Notes: generated by a model not told the origin, from the letters alone. Shown: positions 5,336 through 14,069, counted from the first letter of the stretch. The stretch: DNA of 25,977 bases from an uncultured Eubacteriales bacterium (GCA_905201505.1 CAJKOJ010000024.1:1-25977), one strand, 5' to 3'. Numbers and translations: made by a program.

Positions 5336-7108
5336 TTATTTTTGTTCTTTTATTTTTTCCGCCAAATCCGTAAGATATACCCATCTATCCATTTTTTCAG
5401 CCAGCTTATCTTCAAGCTCATTTTTCTCTTCTGTGAGCTCTTGAAGTTTTGAATATTGACTTGCATTTTTTTTCATTTCATCATTAATCTGTGAAATCTT
5501 TCCTTCAAGCTCTTCAATTTCATCATCTATAACAGCAAATTCTCTTTCCTCATTATAGGACATCTTAAGTCTTTTTTCACCCTTGTCCCACTTTTTTTCT
5601 TCCTTCTTTTCAGCCTTAATTTCTTCTCGCGGCTTTTGTACTGACAGATAATCAGTATATCCACCTTCATACTGCTTTATCTTACCATTTCCTTCAAAAG
5701 CAAAAATTCTATCAACACATTTATCAAGAAAATATCTGTCATGGCTTACTGTAATTACAGCACCATCAAATCCTTCAAGGTAACTTTCAAGTATTGTAAG
5801 AGTTTCAATATCAAGGTCATTTGTAGGTTCATCAAGGAAAAGAATATTGGGAGCAGACATAAGAACCCTCAATAAATAAAGCCTTCGCCGCTCTCCTCCC
5901 GACAACTTGCCAATAGGCGAGTACTGCATTTCACCGTCAAATAAAAAGCGTTCAAGGAGCTGTGATGCAGAAATTTTGCCGTCACGGGTATTGATATATT
6001 CCCCTACATCCTTTATGTAGTCTATCACCCTCTGTTCCTCAGACATATGCCCATTTTCCTGTGAAAACAGTCCTATTTTTACAGTTTCGCCAGTTACCAC
6101 ACTTCCTCTGTCAGGCACTGTCATACCTGTAAGAATATTTACAAGTGTGGATTTTCCGCAGCCGTTGGGACCTATTATGCCTATTCTGTCATTCTTCAGC
6201 ACAATATAACTGAAGTCTTTTATAAGCACATTATCACCAAATGATTTTGATATATTTTCTGCCTCAATAGTTTTTCTGCCAAGTCTTGAAGAAAGTCCTG
6301 CAATTTCAACTGACTGCTTTTTCTGAGGACCTGAAAGATTTGAAACTTCTTCAAATCTTTCAAGCCTTGCCTTTTGCTTTGTTGACCTTGCCTGAGCACC
6401 TCTTCTCACCCATTCAAGCTCTGTCCTTAGGAAGTTCTGCCTTTTTCTTTCATTGGCAATCTCCCTTTCCTCTCTTTCGTCCTTTAATTCAAGAAACTTA
6501 CTGTAATTACCATCATAAGTATACATTTTCCCCTTGTCAAGCTCAATTGTTTTATTTACAACTCTGTCAAGGAAATACCTGTCATGAGTAACCATTATTA
6601 AAGCTTTTGCAGTTTTTTTCAAGTTAGCTTCCAACCACATAACAGTGTCATTATCAATGTGATTTGTGGGCTCATCAAGTATAAGCAAATCCACAGGCGA
6701 AATCATAGCTGCAGCAAGGGCAACTCTTTTCCGCTGTCCTCCGGATAACTCTGAAGCAGGTTTATAATATTCTGTAATACCAAGCTTTGTAAGTATAGAT
6801 TTGGCTTCACTTTCTTCACTTGGATTTGATATTAAACAAATTCTGTTCATATAATCCATTACAGTCTCATTGTTTTCAAAGACAGGTATCTGAGGTAAGT
6901 ATCCAACTCTCAGCCCGTTCATTTTTACAACGCTTCCGCTGTCAGGCTCTTCTTCTCCTGCTATTATTTTCAGCAGTGTAGACTTGCCTGTGCCGTTTAC
7001 GCCTATTACACCTATTTTATCCGTATCTTCAATTCCAAATGTAAGATTGTCAAAAATCAGCTTTTCACCAAAAGACTTGCTCAACTTTTCAACTGATAAA
7101 AAATTCAT
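5336..7108 (-). CDS. ABC-F family ATPase, Uup/YfmR-like
   Basis: 590 residues with two soluble ABC domains in one chain and no TM segments. Domain 1 has Walker A GVNGTGKST (36-44), signature LSGGQ (121-125) and Walker B LLILDEPTNHID. The inter-domain linker contains RRGAQARSTKQKARLERFE, typical of Uup. Domain 2 has Walker A GPNGCGKST (313-321), signature LSGGE (402-406) and LFLDEPTNDLD. The C-terminal ~90 residues (from about 495) are charged and heptad-rich, the coiled-coil domain of Uup-type members. ABC-F proteins bind the ribosomal E site and relieve translational stalling; some confer antibiotic resistance, but this subtype is usually housekeeping. Its ATG lies 2 nt after the cyclophilin stop, so the two are cotranscribed. 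Confidence 0.92.
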   Translation of the reverse strand: MNFLSVEKLSKSFGEKLIFDNLTFGIEDTDKIGVIGVNGTGKSTLLKIIAGEEEPDSGSVVKMNGLRVGYLPQIPVFENNETVMDYMNRICLISNPSEESEAKSILTKLGITEYYKPASELSGGQRKRVALAAAMISPVDLLILDEPTNHIDNDTVMWLEANLKKTAKALIMVTHDRYFLDRVVNKTIELDKGKMYTYDGNYSKFLELKDEREEREIANERKRQNFLRTELEWVRRGAQARSTKQKARLERFEEVSNLSGPQKKQSVEIAGLSSRLGRKTIEAENISKSFGDNVLIKDFSYIVLKNDRIGIIGPNGCGKSTLVNILTGMTVPDRGSVVTGETVKIGLFSQENGHMSEEQRVIDYIKDVGEYINTRDGKISASQLLERFLFDGEMQYSPIGKLSGGERRRLYLLRVLMSAPNILFLDEPTNDLDIETLTILESYLEGFDGAVITVSHDRYFLDKCVDRIFAFEGNGKIKQYEGGYTDYLSVQKPREEIKAEKKEEKKWDKGEKRLKMSYNEEREFAVIDDEIEELEGKISQINDEMKKNASQYSKLQELTEEKNELEDKLAEKMDRWVYLTDLAEKIKEQK

Positions 7109-7110
7109 AA

Positions 7111-7923
7111 TTAATAAGTTCCTACTTCAATACTTTCTATAATAACATCCTCTAACGGCTTGTCCATATCATCCTTTTCAACTGCTGCAATAGCGTCGAC
7201 AACTTCCATACCTTCATAAACCTGACCAAACACAGTATATCCAAGATCAAGAGGAGGGTATCCACCGTTTTTAGAATATTCGTCTATAACTTCCTTAGGG
7301 AAAACATCAGCAATTGTAAGATCTTTTCCATCCTTACCCTTAAATGTAGTATTGCCGTTTTGATAAATTCCGTTTTTATCAGTACTGCTAAACATTTGTC
7401 CCCACTGTTGTCCCTGATCATTCTGTACAATATAGAACTGACTTCCATTTGTATCAGGGCCGGCATTAGCCATACACAAAGCTCCTCTGAAACTTCTTAA
7501 GTCAAGAGATACCTCGTTTTCAAAAGGTGCTTTCCAAATGCTTTCACCGCCTGCACCTGTTCCCTCAGGGTCGCCTCCCTGTATCATAAATTCATTTATA
7601 ACTCTGTGAAAAGTTACACCGTCATAGTATCCGTCTTTAGAGTGTGTTACAAAATTTTCTACTGCTTTAGGTGCATATTCAGGGAAGAACCAAACCTTTA
7701 TATCTCCCTTATTAGTATGAATTGTGGCAATTGTATCACCTTTTTTTACTCCTTCAAGCTGTGGAAGAGAGTTAAACGCTTCAATTGTCTTTCCTCCGTT
7801 ATTTTCATCTTCTACACTTACACCATTATCAGCATTGTTATTATCTGTAATATTTTTGTTACATGCTGTAAAGCTTACTGCAAGCATAGCCAAAGTTAAA
7901 CCAAGCATTACCTTTTTTTTCAT
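7111..7923 (-). CDS. cyclophilin-type peptidyl-prolyl isomerase lipoprotein
   Basis: 270 residues. A lipoprotein signal (MKKKVMLGLTLAMLAVSFTAC) places the acylated Cys at 21. It is followed by an Asn/Asp-rich linker and a cyclophilin domain from about 60 on: TIHTNKGDIKVWFFPEYAPKAVENF, VTFHRVINEFMIQGGDP with the catalytic Arg, FRGALCMANAGPDTNGSQFYIV, and LGYTVFGQVYEGMEVVDAI. It would catalyse proline cis/trans isomerisation in exported proteins on the outer face of the membrane. An insertion of about 35 residues (WGQMFSSTDKNGIYQ to SKNGGYPPLDL) sits before the last strands, as often seen in clostridial members. AAGGGG precedes ATG. It is the first gene of a two-gene operon with the ABC-F ATPase. 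Confidence 0.92.
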   Translation of the reverse strand: MKKKVMLGLTLAMLAVSFTACNKNITDNNNADNGVSVEDENNGGKTIEAFNSLPQLEGVKKGDTIATIHTNKGDIKVWFFPEYAPKAVENFVTHSKDGYYDGVTFHRVINEFMIQGGDPEGTGAGGESIWKAPFENEVSLDLRSFRGALCMANAGPDTNGSQFYIVQNDQGQQWGQMFSSTDKNGIYQNGNTTFKGKDGKDLTIADVFPKEVIDEYSKNGGYPPLDLGYTVFGQVYEGMEVVDAIAAVEKDDMDKPLEDVIIESIEVGTY

Positions 7924-7972
7924 AGTTATTATCCCCTTTTAATTTAATTTGGATACAAAATCCATTATATTA

Positions 7973-8001
7973 ATGATATTTAATAATTGTTTTTTTGTCA
8001 A
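7973..8001 (-). promoter_or_regulatory. promoter of the cyclophilin / ABC-F operon
   Basis: On the minus strand: TTGACA (plus 7996-8001), 17-bp spacer, TATCAT (plus 7973-7978). Transcription would start near 7966, giving a leader of about 43 nt that contains a weak GGAT-ATCC hairpin. Confidence 0.7.
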
Positions 8002-8036
8002 GTATTAAAGCCAAACTAAATAAAAATTTAATAAAC

Positions 8037-8648
8037 CTACCTTAATATATTGCTTAAAAGTGCAGCCTCATTTATTATATTGTTTTCAGTTGTATAATTA
8101 CAGCATTCATTATAATCCTTTAATGCCTCAAATAAACTGTCAGCAATAACCTCAGACATATTCATTACTACAGACAATCTTGTACTCTGAAGCTGCATAA
8201 TTCCGTTACAGCTCCATTTATTTACAATTCCTGTTATGGATATATCCCCTATTTCACTTAACTTTTTTGATATACCTGCACCTGGACTTATAGAACCTTC
8301 CCATATACTCATACTTCCTATATGACTGTATATTCCAAGACAAGCGTCTACTGCCAAAACCAAAGGCTTATCATATTTTGCATAAAGCTCTTCAATCTTT
8401 TCATCAATATTTACTGCATGTACAGGCATATCAATTGTACCCATCACATTTCTAATACCCAATTTAGTAAGTCTTGTTCCTACAAGAGGCCCCAAAGAAT
8501 CTCCTGTTGCCCTGTCAGTACCAATGCAGAATACTACTATTGAGTTGTACCTTTTTATTTTTCTGCTAACATATTTTTTAATACTGCTGCTCAGTACATC
8601 TCTGCAGTTTTCATCAACAGCGGAAATATATTTTCTGTTATTAAACAC
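8037..8648 (-). CDS. yyaC: YyaC-family sporulation protein (DUF1256)
   Basis: 203 residues of the YyaC family, related in fold to the germination protease GPR. Recognisable blocks are VVFCIGTDRATGDSLGPLVGTRL (about 38-60), GTIDMPVHAVN, LVLAVDACLG and the C-terminal half with GIVNKWSCNGIMQLQSTRLS. The GTDR..GDSLGP and VDACLG Asp residues match the acidic positions used by this peptidase fold. Family members occur only in endospore formers; the exact substrate is not established. The start is GTG at 8648, with GAGGTGG about 6 nt upstream. No terminator separates it from the cyclophilin gene, which has its own promoter. Its presence is the clearest sign that the host sporulates. Confidence 0.9.
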   Translation of the reverse strand: MFNNRKYISAVDENCRDVLSSSIKKYVSRKIKRYNSIVVFCIGTDRATGDSLGPLVGTRLTKLGIRNVMGTIDMPVHAVNIDEKIEELYAKYDKPLVLAVDACLGIYSHIGSMSIWEGSISPGAGISKKLSEIGDISITGIVNKWSCNGIMQLQSTRLSVVMNMSEVIADSLFEALKDYNECCNYTTENNIINEAALLSNILR

Positions 8649-8712
8649 TCTACCACCTCAGTTATAATATAAACAAAAATTTACACAAATATGTATTTCC
8701 ACTGTTATCTAT

Positions 8713-8742
8713 TGTTATCACCGCAAATATAAAAGTTTAAAA
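8713..8742 (-). promoter_or_regulatory. possible forespore (sigma-F/G-like) promoter of yyaC
   Basis: On the minus strand TTTTA (plus 8738-8742) is followed after 15 bp by GGTGATAACA (plus 8713-8722). This roughly fits the GYWTA / GGnRAnAnTn pattern with several mismatches. A sigma-A-like alternative closer to the gene is TTGTGT, 16 bp, TATAAC. Either reading is weak. Confidence 0.25.
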
Positions 8743-8880
8743 TGAATATTTACACAATTTTATATAATTTTGAAATTATTTGCTTATAAATTTGCCATTT
8801 CATCAACATCCTTTGACATAATAGTATTTTACAATCTGATATTATTTTGTACATAAAATTATAAAGAAAGGGTGTTTTAA

Positions 8881-9975
8881 ATGACAAATGAAGAATTAAG
8901 CAGTTTGCCAAACAATGTAAAACAAGTAGGCAGCATATCTGACGGCAACAGAATATATTTAGAGGACTATGCCTGTACATATCTTGAACAGTATGCAGCC
9001 TCTGACGGAGGAAGTGAAAAAATTGCCATACTGGTAGGAAGAAATCTTACCATAAATGAAGACAATGTTCTTTTTATAAATGGTGTCATACAGGGTAAAT
9101 ATACTATACAAAAAAACGGTATGGTAGAATTAACAGAAAAAAGCTGGCAATACATAGAAAAGCAAATGAATTTATATTTTAAAGACAGCCAAATTGTAGG
9201 CTGGGCTTATGCACAACCCGGTTTTGAAGATTATATCAGCGAAAAACTGTGTGCCTTCCAAAAAAACAATATTACAAAAGGGCTTCAGGTTTTGTATATT
9301 ACCGACCCTACAGAAAAAATTTCAGGTTTTTATAAGTGGAATAATAATGAAGAACTCTTCGGGGCAATCAAAGGATATATAATTTATTATGAAAAAAATG
9401 AAGGTATGCATGAATATATGCTTGAAAATAAAATAAAAGAAGACAAGCCCAAAGTCATCGAAGAAACAGACAGAGAAGATGCCGGGGCAAAAGCAAGAGC
9501 TGTTGCTGTACAAAAAACTCCCAAGAAAGGGAAACATTACGCACCTATTGACCAGAGCAAAACCATTAACCTCCTCGGAAGCGTCAGCTTTGTTATGCTT
9601 CTTGTCTGCTTTATAATAGGTGCAGGTCTTGTACAAAATGATGATAAACTAAAAGACCTCGAAACACAGCTTGCAGCACTTGAAAATGAATTCCAAAGCA
9701 GCAAAGAAGTATTTGCTTCTCATACAGAAGTGACTACATCAGCTGTTACAGAATCATCAACTGTTGAAACAACACAGCAGCAAACAACACAAGCAGCAAA
9801 TTCATCTGCTTCTGCTCAGGCAGAGCCAACAAAGTATAAGATTCAGGCAGGAGATACACTTATAAGTATAAGCAAAGAAAAATACGGTACCACCGCAAAG
9901 GTTCAGGAAATCAGAGAATTAAACAATATCGAAGATGATAAAATAATTGTAGGAAAAACCTTACTTTTACCATAG
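8881..9975 (+). CDS. membrane protein: inactive JAB/MPN-like domain, TM, LysM
   Basis: 364 residues. Residues ~20-185 resemble a JAB/MPN (JAMM) domain: IYLEDYACTYLEQ, EKIAILVGR, VLFINGVIQG, a helix ending KDSQIVGWAYAQPGFEDYIS (101-120), LQVLYITDP and GYIIYYE. In active JAMM peptidases the central motif is GWYHTHPGF with a later S-x-x-D; here both His are replaced (Tyr110, Gln112) and the Asp is absent, so zinc binding is unlikely. A charged Lys/Glu linker, one TM (about 229-251), a short coiled coil, a Thr/Ser/Gln-rich linker (about 280-316) and a C-terminal LysM (318-364, YKIQAGDTLISISKEKYG) follow. The positive charge before the TM puts the MPN-like part inside and LysM in the wall. The start has AAAGGG about 10 nt upstream. 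The histidine kinase begins 8 nt later. LysM is certain; the MPN assignment is by motif reading. Confidence 0.8.
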   Translation: MTNEELSSLPNNVKQVGSISDGNRIYLEDYACTYLEQYAASDGGSEKIAILVGRNLTINEDNVLFINGVIQGKYTIQKNGMVELTEKSWQYIEKQMNLYFKDSQIVGWAYAQPGFEDYISEKLCAFQKNNITKGLQVLYITDPTEKISGFYKWNNNEELFGAIKGYIIYYEKNEGMHEYMLENKIKEDKPKVIEETDREDAGAKARAVAVQKTPKKGKHYAPIDQSKTINLLGSVSFVMLLVCFIIGAGLVQNDDKLKDLETQLAALENEFQSSKEVFASHTEVTTSAVTESSTVETTQQQTTQAANSSASAQAEPTKYKIQAGDTLISISKEKYGTTAKVQEIRELNNIEDDKIIVGKTLLLP

Positions 9976-9983
9976 GTGCAGCA

Positions 9984-10628
9984 ATGAAAGATATGAATAA
10001 TGAGTTAGCGGCAGCCCTTGCCCACGAAGTAAAAAATCCAATTTCAATTATAAGGGCAAATGTTGATTACATAAAACTCTCTGTAAGTCCCAATTACAGC
10101 AAGTGCTTCAGCATAATTGACAAAGAGTTAAATAAACTCAATTCTCTGATTACAGATTATACTGCAATACTCCAGCCCGATTCAAATAAAGAAGTTATTT
10201 TTCTTGAAGACTTAATATATGATGTCACTGAGGAATTTTCAATACTTAATACAAAAGAAATTACTTTTTCCTTTAAACTGGATAATGACATCAAAATAAT
10301 GGGAGATTATAAAAAACTTTCTATTCTCCTTTTTAATATATATAAAAACTCAGTTGAAGCAATTAAATCCAAAGGTAAAATATTAACAAGGTTGCATCTA
10401 AAAGGAAATAAGGTAATACTGGAAATAACAGATAACGGTATTGGTATTCCGACAGAACTCATAAATAACATAGGAACTCCTTTCCTTACTACAAAAGAAA
10501 ACGGAAGCGGTCTTGGATTAATGATTTGCAAATCCATTGTAGACTCCCACAACGGAAGTATCAGTATTGAAAATGTAGAAAATGGGTGCAGAACTGTTCT
10601 GACCTTTAATGCCTTTATTGCCAATTAA
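9984..10628 (+). CDS. sensorless soluble histidine kinase
   Basis: 214 residues comprising only a DHp helix pair and a HATPase domain. H-box AHEVKNPIS has the phosphorylatable His14. The N-box is LFNIYKNSVEAI (Asn118, Asn122), G1 is DNGIGIP (150-156) and G2 is GSGLGL (174-179). All ATP-binding motifs are intact. There is no TM, PAS, HAMP or receiver, and no response regulator gene nearby. The H-box and overall form resemble sporulation-type kinases (KinA-E group). Its ribosome site AGGTG overlaps the stop of the LysM gene, so the two are translated as a pair; the membrane protein may supply the missing sensor. The phosphorylation partner (for example Spo0A/Spo0F) is inference. Confidence 0.88.
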   Translation: MKDMNNELAAALAHEVKNPISIIRANVDYIKLSVSPNYSKCFSIIDKELNKLNSLITDYTAILQPDSNKEVIFLEDLIYDVTEEFSILNTKEITFSFKLDNDIKIMGDYKKLSILLFNIYKNSVEAIKSKGKILTRLHLKGNKVILEITDNGIGIPTELINNIGTPFLTTKENGSGLGLMICKSIVDSHNGSISIENVENGCRTVLTFNAFIAN

Positions 10629-10671
10629 ATTTAAATACAGCTTTTATTTTTTGACTTTTCATTTCTGATAA

Positions 10672-10700
10672 TTGATATTTTCACTTATTTGAGTTATACT
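10672..10700 (+). promoter_or_regulatory. ligA: ligA promoter
   Basis: TTGATA (10672-10677), 17-bp spacer, TATACT (10695-10700). Transcription would start near 10707, about 34 nt before the ligA start chosen here. A weaker overlapping pair is TTGACT (10651-10656) with GATATT (10674-10679). Confidence 0.7.
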
Positions 10701-10740
10701 ATTAATTAGTGAAATTTAAGAGAAAATGGAGAACTGCACT

Positions 10741-12681
10741 ATGGACAGAATGAAAGAATTAATAGAAATTTTAAATAAGGCGTCAAAAGCCTATTATCAA
10801 GAGGATAGAGAGATAATGAGTGACTTTGAGTATGACAGGCTATATGATGAGCTTGTATCCCTCGAAGCTGAAACAGGTATAATTCTTTCAGGCAGTCCCA
10901 CACAAAAAGTAGGTCATCAGGTTTTAAGCTCACTAAAAAAAGTCAGACACGAGAGCAGAATGCTTTCCCTTGACAAAACAAAAGATGTAAATGCACTCAA
11001 ATCATTTTTAGGCAGTAATACCGGTATACTGTCTTACAAAATGGACGGGCTTACAGTCGTACTAACCTACAGCAATGGGGAACTTACTCAGGCTGTTACA
11101 AGAGGTAATGGAGAAGTAGGAGAAGACATTACCCATAACGCCAGATTTTTTAAAAACATTCCCCTTAAAATTGATTTTAAAAATGAGCTTGTTATAAGAG
11201 GAGAGGCTGTCATTTCATTTAAAGACTTTAATGAAATAAATGAAAGTCTCCCTCCGGAGGAAAAATATAAGAACCCCAGAAATTTATGCAGCGGTACAGT
11301 CAGACAGCTCAATTCAGAAATTTCCGCTTCTAGAAATGTTAATTTTATAGCCTTTGCTTTAGTTAAAGCAGAGGGCAAAACCTTTGGTGATGACAAAAAC
11401 GAAAGATTTAACTGGCTTGAAAGTATAGGATTTGAATGTGTAAAAAGGCAAACTGTAACTTCAGATAATATTGAACAAGCAGTCATAGATTTTGAGAAAC
11501 AAATTCCTCACAACAGATTTGCAACAGACGGACTTGTTCTTACCTTTACCGGTATTGAATACTCCGAAAGTTTGGGGGCTACAGCCAAATTCCCCCGAGA
11601 TTCAATTGCCTTTAAATGGGCAGACGAACTTGCGGAAACAACACTTATTGACGTAAACTGGAACACTTCAAGAACCGGACTTATTAACCCCATTGCAATT
11701 TTTAAGCCGGTAGAACTTGAGGGAACAACAGTTGAGAGAGCGTCTCTTCATAATTTAAGCATTGTAGAAAACCTTAAACTTGGCATAGGTGATAAAATTA
11801 CTGTTTATAAAGCAAATATGATTATACCTCAGGTTGCTGAAAACCTTACAAAAAGCAATAATCTTGAAATTCCGGCAATTTGTCCTGTATGTGGTGAAGA
11901 TGCAGAAATTATAGCTCTTCGTGACGGCAAAGCACTTAAATGTCCTAACCCAAACTGCCGTGCACAGAGAATATCAAGCCTTGAACACTTTGTTTCAAGA
12001 GACGCTATGAATATTGAAGGACTTTCAGAAGCAACTATTGAAAAATTTATTGAACAGGGTTTTATTGACAACTACACTGACTTGTACAAGTTAGAGAAGT
12101 ATAAAGACCAAATAATAAATATGGAGGGCTTCGGCGAAAAATCTTATAATAATCTTATTTCATCAGTTAATAAAAGCAAAACTGCAGCTCTTCCTAATTT
12201 TATATATGCCTTAGGTATAAATAATGTAGGCTTAAGCAATGCAAAACTTCTTTGCAAGAAATGTCACAATTCTTTAGATGAAATACGGGAAGCTGATTTT
12301 GATATGCTTATTTCCATTGACGGATTTGGTGATGTTATAGCTAACAGCATTATTAAATACTTTAGCTATGAAGAAAATAACCGCCTTATAGATGAAGTGC
12401 TCAATTATGTAACCTTTATACAGGCAGATGAAAACACCTCACAGCTTAAACTTGAAAATATGACCTTTGTTATTACAGGAGATGTTCACCACTATAAAAA
12501 CAGAAAAGAGCTTCAGACACTTATTGAAAATCTTGGAGGCAAGGTAACTGGCAGTGTAAGTACCAAAACAAATTATTTAATAAATAATGATGCCTCATCA
12601 CCATCATCTAAAAACAAAAAGGCAAAAGAACTTAATATACCAATAATAAGTGAAGAAGAATTTTTATCATTAATTAACTGA
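10741..12681 (+). CDS. ligA: NAD-dependent DNA ligase LigA
   Basis: 646 residues from the ATG at 10741, a full-length LigA. Domain Ia is MDRMKELIEILNKASKAYY. The adenylation domain has the nucleophile Lys100 in SYKMDGL and RGNGEVGEDIT. An OB fold follows, then a four-Cys zinc finger (CPVCG..CPNPNC, Cys381, 384, 401, 406), helix-hairpin-helix repeats (NMEGFGEKSYNNL, GINNVGLSNAK, SIDGFGDVIANSI) and a C-terminal BRCT domain (LENMTFVITGDV to the end). It seals nicks during replication and repair with NAD+. An upstream in-frame ATG at 10726 is less likely: GGAG (10728-10731) lies inside that extension, 9 nt before 10741, and family members begin at this MD. The KxDG Lys-Met-Asp-Gly is a normal variant. 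It is transcribed alone, closed by the terminator at 12683. Confidence 0.96.
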   Translation: MDRMKELIEILNKASKAYYQEDREIMSDFEYDRLYDELVSLEAETGIILSGSPTQKVGHQVLSSLKKVRHESRMLSLDKTKDVNALKSFLGSNTGILSYKMDGLTVVLTYSNGELTQAVTRGNGEVGEDITHNARFFKNIPLKIDFKNELVIRGEAVISFKDFNEINESLPPEEKYKNPRNLCSGTVRQLNSEISASRNVNFIAFALVKAEGKTFGDDKNERFNWLESIGFECVKRQTVTSDNIEQAVIDFEKQIPHNRFATDGLVLTFTGIEYSESLGATAKFPRDSIAFKWADELAETTLIDVNWNTSRTGLINPIAIFKPVELEGTTVERASLHNLSIVENLKLGIGDKITVYKANMIIPQVAENLTKSNNLEIPAICPVCGEDAEIIALRDGKALKCPNPNCRAQRISSLEHFVSRDAMNIEGLSEATIEKFIEQGFIDNYTDLYKLEKYKDQIINMEGFGEKSYNNLISSVNKSKTAALPNFIYALGINNVGLSNAKLLCKKCHNSLDEIREADFDMLISIDGFGDVIANSIIKYFSYEENNRLIDEVLNYVTFIQADENTSQLKLENMTFVITGDVHHYKNRKELQTLIENLGGKVTGSVSTKTNYLINNDASSPSSKNKKAKELNIPIISEEEFLSLIN

Positions 12682-12682
12682 C

Positions 12683-12720
12683 AAAAAGCTGCTGTAATTT
12701 TTATTTTACAGCAGCTTTTT
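12683..12720. terminator. bidirectional terminator between ligA and the convergent operon
   Basis: AAAAAGCTGCTGTAA (12683-12697) and TTACAGCAGCTTTTT (12706-12720) are perfect 15-bp inverted repeats with T runs on both strands. It ends ligA (plus) and the Cys-rich protein operon (minus, stop at 12723). Confidence 0.9.
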
Positions 12721-12722
12721 CT

Positions 12723-12968
12723 TTATACTCTTTTATTTATTTCTTCAATAATTCTGTCATAATTTTCTGCCTTATGCGGAAAAAGACACTTTGAACAATC
12801 CTTTATTTCTTTATTTCCTGATTTTATATATTTAGGATTTCCCGGGCATTCTTCACACAAATAAAAAGGACAATAACAAAAAAGACAGTTAAAGTCTTCC
12901 CCTGCTCCCTTATGGCAAGGGAAATATTCACACTCTTTATTTTTAAAATATTTATAAGAATTTTTCAT
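12723..12968 (-). CDS. cysteine-rich small domain protein
   Basis: 81 residues with nine Cys, matching the cysteine-rich small domain family (PF04071 type). The N-terminal KYFKNKECEYFPCHKG is followed by FNCLFCYCPFYLCEECPGNP and DCSKCLFPHKAENYDRII. The paired Cys suggest binding of zinc or another metal; the molecular function of the family is not known, although some members are fused to or sit near cobalamin-pathway proteins, which are not seen here. It is the last gene of a three-gene operon, starting 8 nt after the MBL-fold gene with AGGTGA as ribosome site. Confidence 0.85.
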   Translation of the reverse strand: MKNSYKYFKNKECEYFPCHKGAGEDFNCLFCYCPFYLCEECPGNPKYIKSGNKEIKDCSKCLFPHKAENYDRIIEEINKRV

Positions 12969-12976
12969 TTATTCAC

Positions 12977-14068
12977 CTACTCCGGTTTACATATACCGCA
13001 TACAGAATACCCATTTTTCAAAAGCTCTTCTATATTACCTTTAAACTCTTTTTTGTTTTTACTGCTTATTCCTTCAGCTCCGCTGCAATCAGGTCTGTGT
13101 ATTTTTTTTGAACTTTCATTTAGTATATATGTATTTTCCTCTTCATATCCGCTGTTTATATCGTTATTTACGTTATTATCCTTAGAACTTACGCTTGTTC
13201 CGCTGTTTTGTTCACGGTAATTCCCACTTTCAGTCCTCATTATAACACCGTTTCCGGTTAATTCTGCAATTATGATACCATTTTTGTCAGTTCTGTATGT
13301 TTCTATACTGTATTTATTAAAGCTCTCAATTGTTTCTCTGTGAGGGTGACCGTAATCATTGTTTTCACCGCAGCTGATTACAGCATATTGTGGATTAACC
13401 CTTTTCAAAAACCCCTTTGTGCTTGATGTAGAACTTCCGTGATGCCCTGCTTTAAGTACATCTGCCGATATATCAGTGCCGCTTTCTATAATAGTTCCTT
13501 CTTCTTCCTTACTGCAGTCTCCCGTAAGCAATACACTGTCATTATTATACACAAGTTTCATAACGACTGAATTATTGTTTGCATCCTCTCCTATTTTTAT
13601 AGGGGCTGTAATACTACACTTAATATCACCAAGTTCAAAACTATAACCTGCTTCACCTTTTATAACATTTACATTGTTATCTTCAACTGCATTAAGCATA
13701 TTAGAAAAACATCTTGTAGAAGCAGGTGCATCAGGCATTATTATATTTTCCACTTTAAAGTAATTTATGACATCATCCATACCTCCTATATGGTCAGAGT
13801 GAGGATGAGTTGCAACAACATATTTTATTTTGTCAACACCCATATCATCAAGATACTCTACAACATCTCTACCCTTATCTTCCTCTCCTGCGTCCACCAG
13901 CATATACTCCTCGCCGCTTTTAACAAGTATACTGTCTCCTTGTCCCACATCTATAAAATATACTGCATTTTCTGTGCTTTTATATATACTGTGTTCTCCG
14001 GGTACATCACAGCCGCTTACTGCTAAAATAAATACAGTAATAATAAGCAGTATTCTAATTTTATTCAT
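12977..14068 (-). CDS. ComEC-type MBL-fold hydrolase lipoprotein with Cys-containing C-terminal module
   Basis: 363 residues. A lipobox at AVSGC puts the acylated Cys at 20. The metallo-beta-lactamase fold begins VYFIDVGQGDSILVK (37-50), a signature of the ComEC/Rec2-related branch. It has the metal motif THPHSDHIGG (His88, His90, Asp92, His93), LLTGD and GHHGSSTS, so the di-metal centre looks intact. A Ser/Asn-rich linker (about 280-305) leads to a C-terminal module (TYILNESSKKIHRPDCSG..NGYSVCGICKPE) common at the end of clostridial extracellular nucleases and MBL proteins. Stand-alone ComEC-like MBL proteins are thought to be extracellular nucleases or phosphodiesterases. GGAGAA in the end of the preceding gene serves as ribosome site; only 1 nt separates the two frames, suggesting translational coupling. 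Confidence 0.88.
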   Translation of the reverse strand: MNKIRILLIITVFILAVSGCDVPGEHSIYKSTENAVYFIDVGQGDSILVKSGEEYMLVDAGEEDKGRDVVEYLDDMGVDKIKYVVATHPHSDHIGGMDDVINYFKVENIIMPDAPASTRCFSNMLNAVEDNNVNVIKGEAGYSFELGDIKCSITAPIKIGEDANNNSVVMKLVYNNDSVLLTGDCSKEEEGTIIESGTDISADVLKAGHHGSSTSSTKGFLKRVNPQYAVISCGENNDYGHPHRETIESFNKYSIETYRTDKNGIIIAELTGNGVIMRTESGNYREQNSGTSVSSKDNNVNNDINSGYEEENTYILNESSKKIHRPDCSGAEGISSKNKKEFKGNIEELLKNGYSVCGICKPE

Positions 14069-14069
14069 T

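Noticed and set aside
8750..8980. 76-codon minus-strand frame upstream of the LysM gene
   Set aside because: It overlaps the start of the LysM gene and its leader, has no ribosome site and no family features.
10726..10740. Upstream ATG start for ligA
   Set aside because: The extension contains the best ribosome site (GGAG) for the ATG at 10741, and LigA homologues begin at that Met-Asp.
11088..11486. 132-codon minus-strand frame inside ligA
   Set aside because: It overlaps the adenylation and OB domains of ligA completely and has a shadow-like, Ser/Leu-rich composition.
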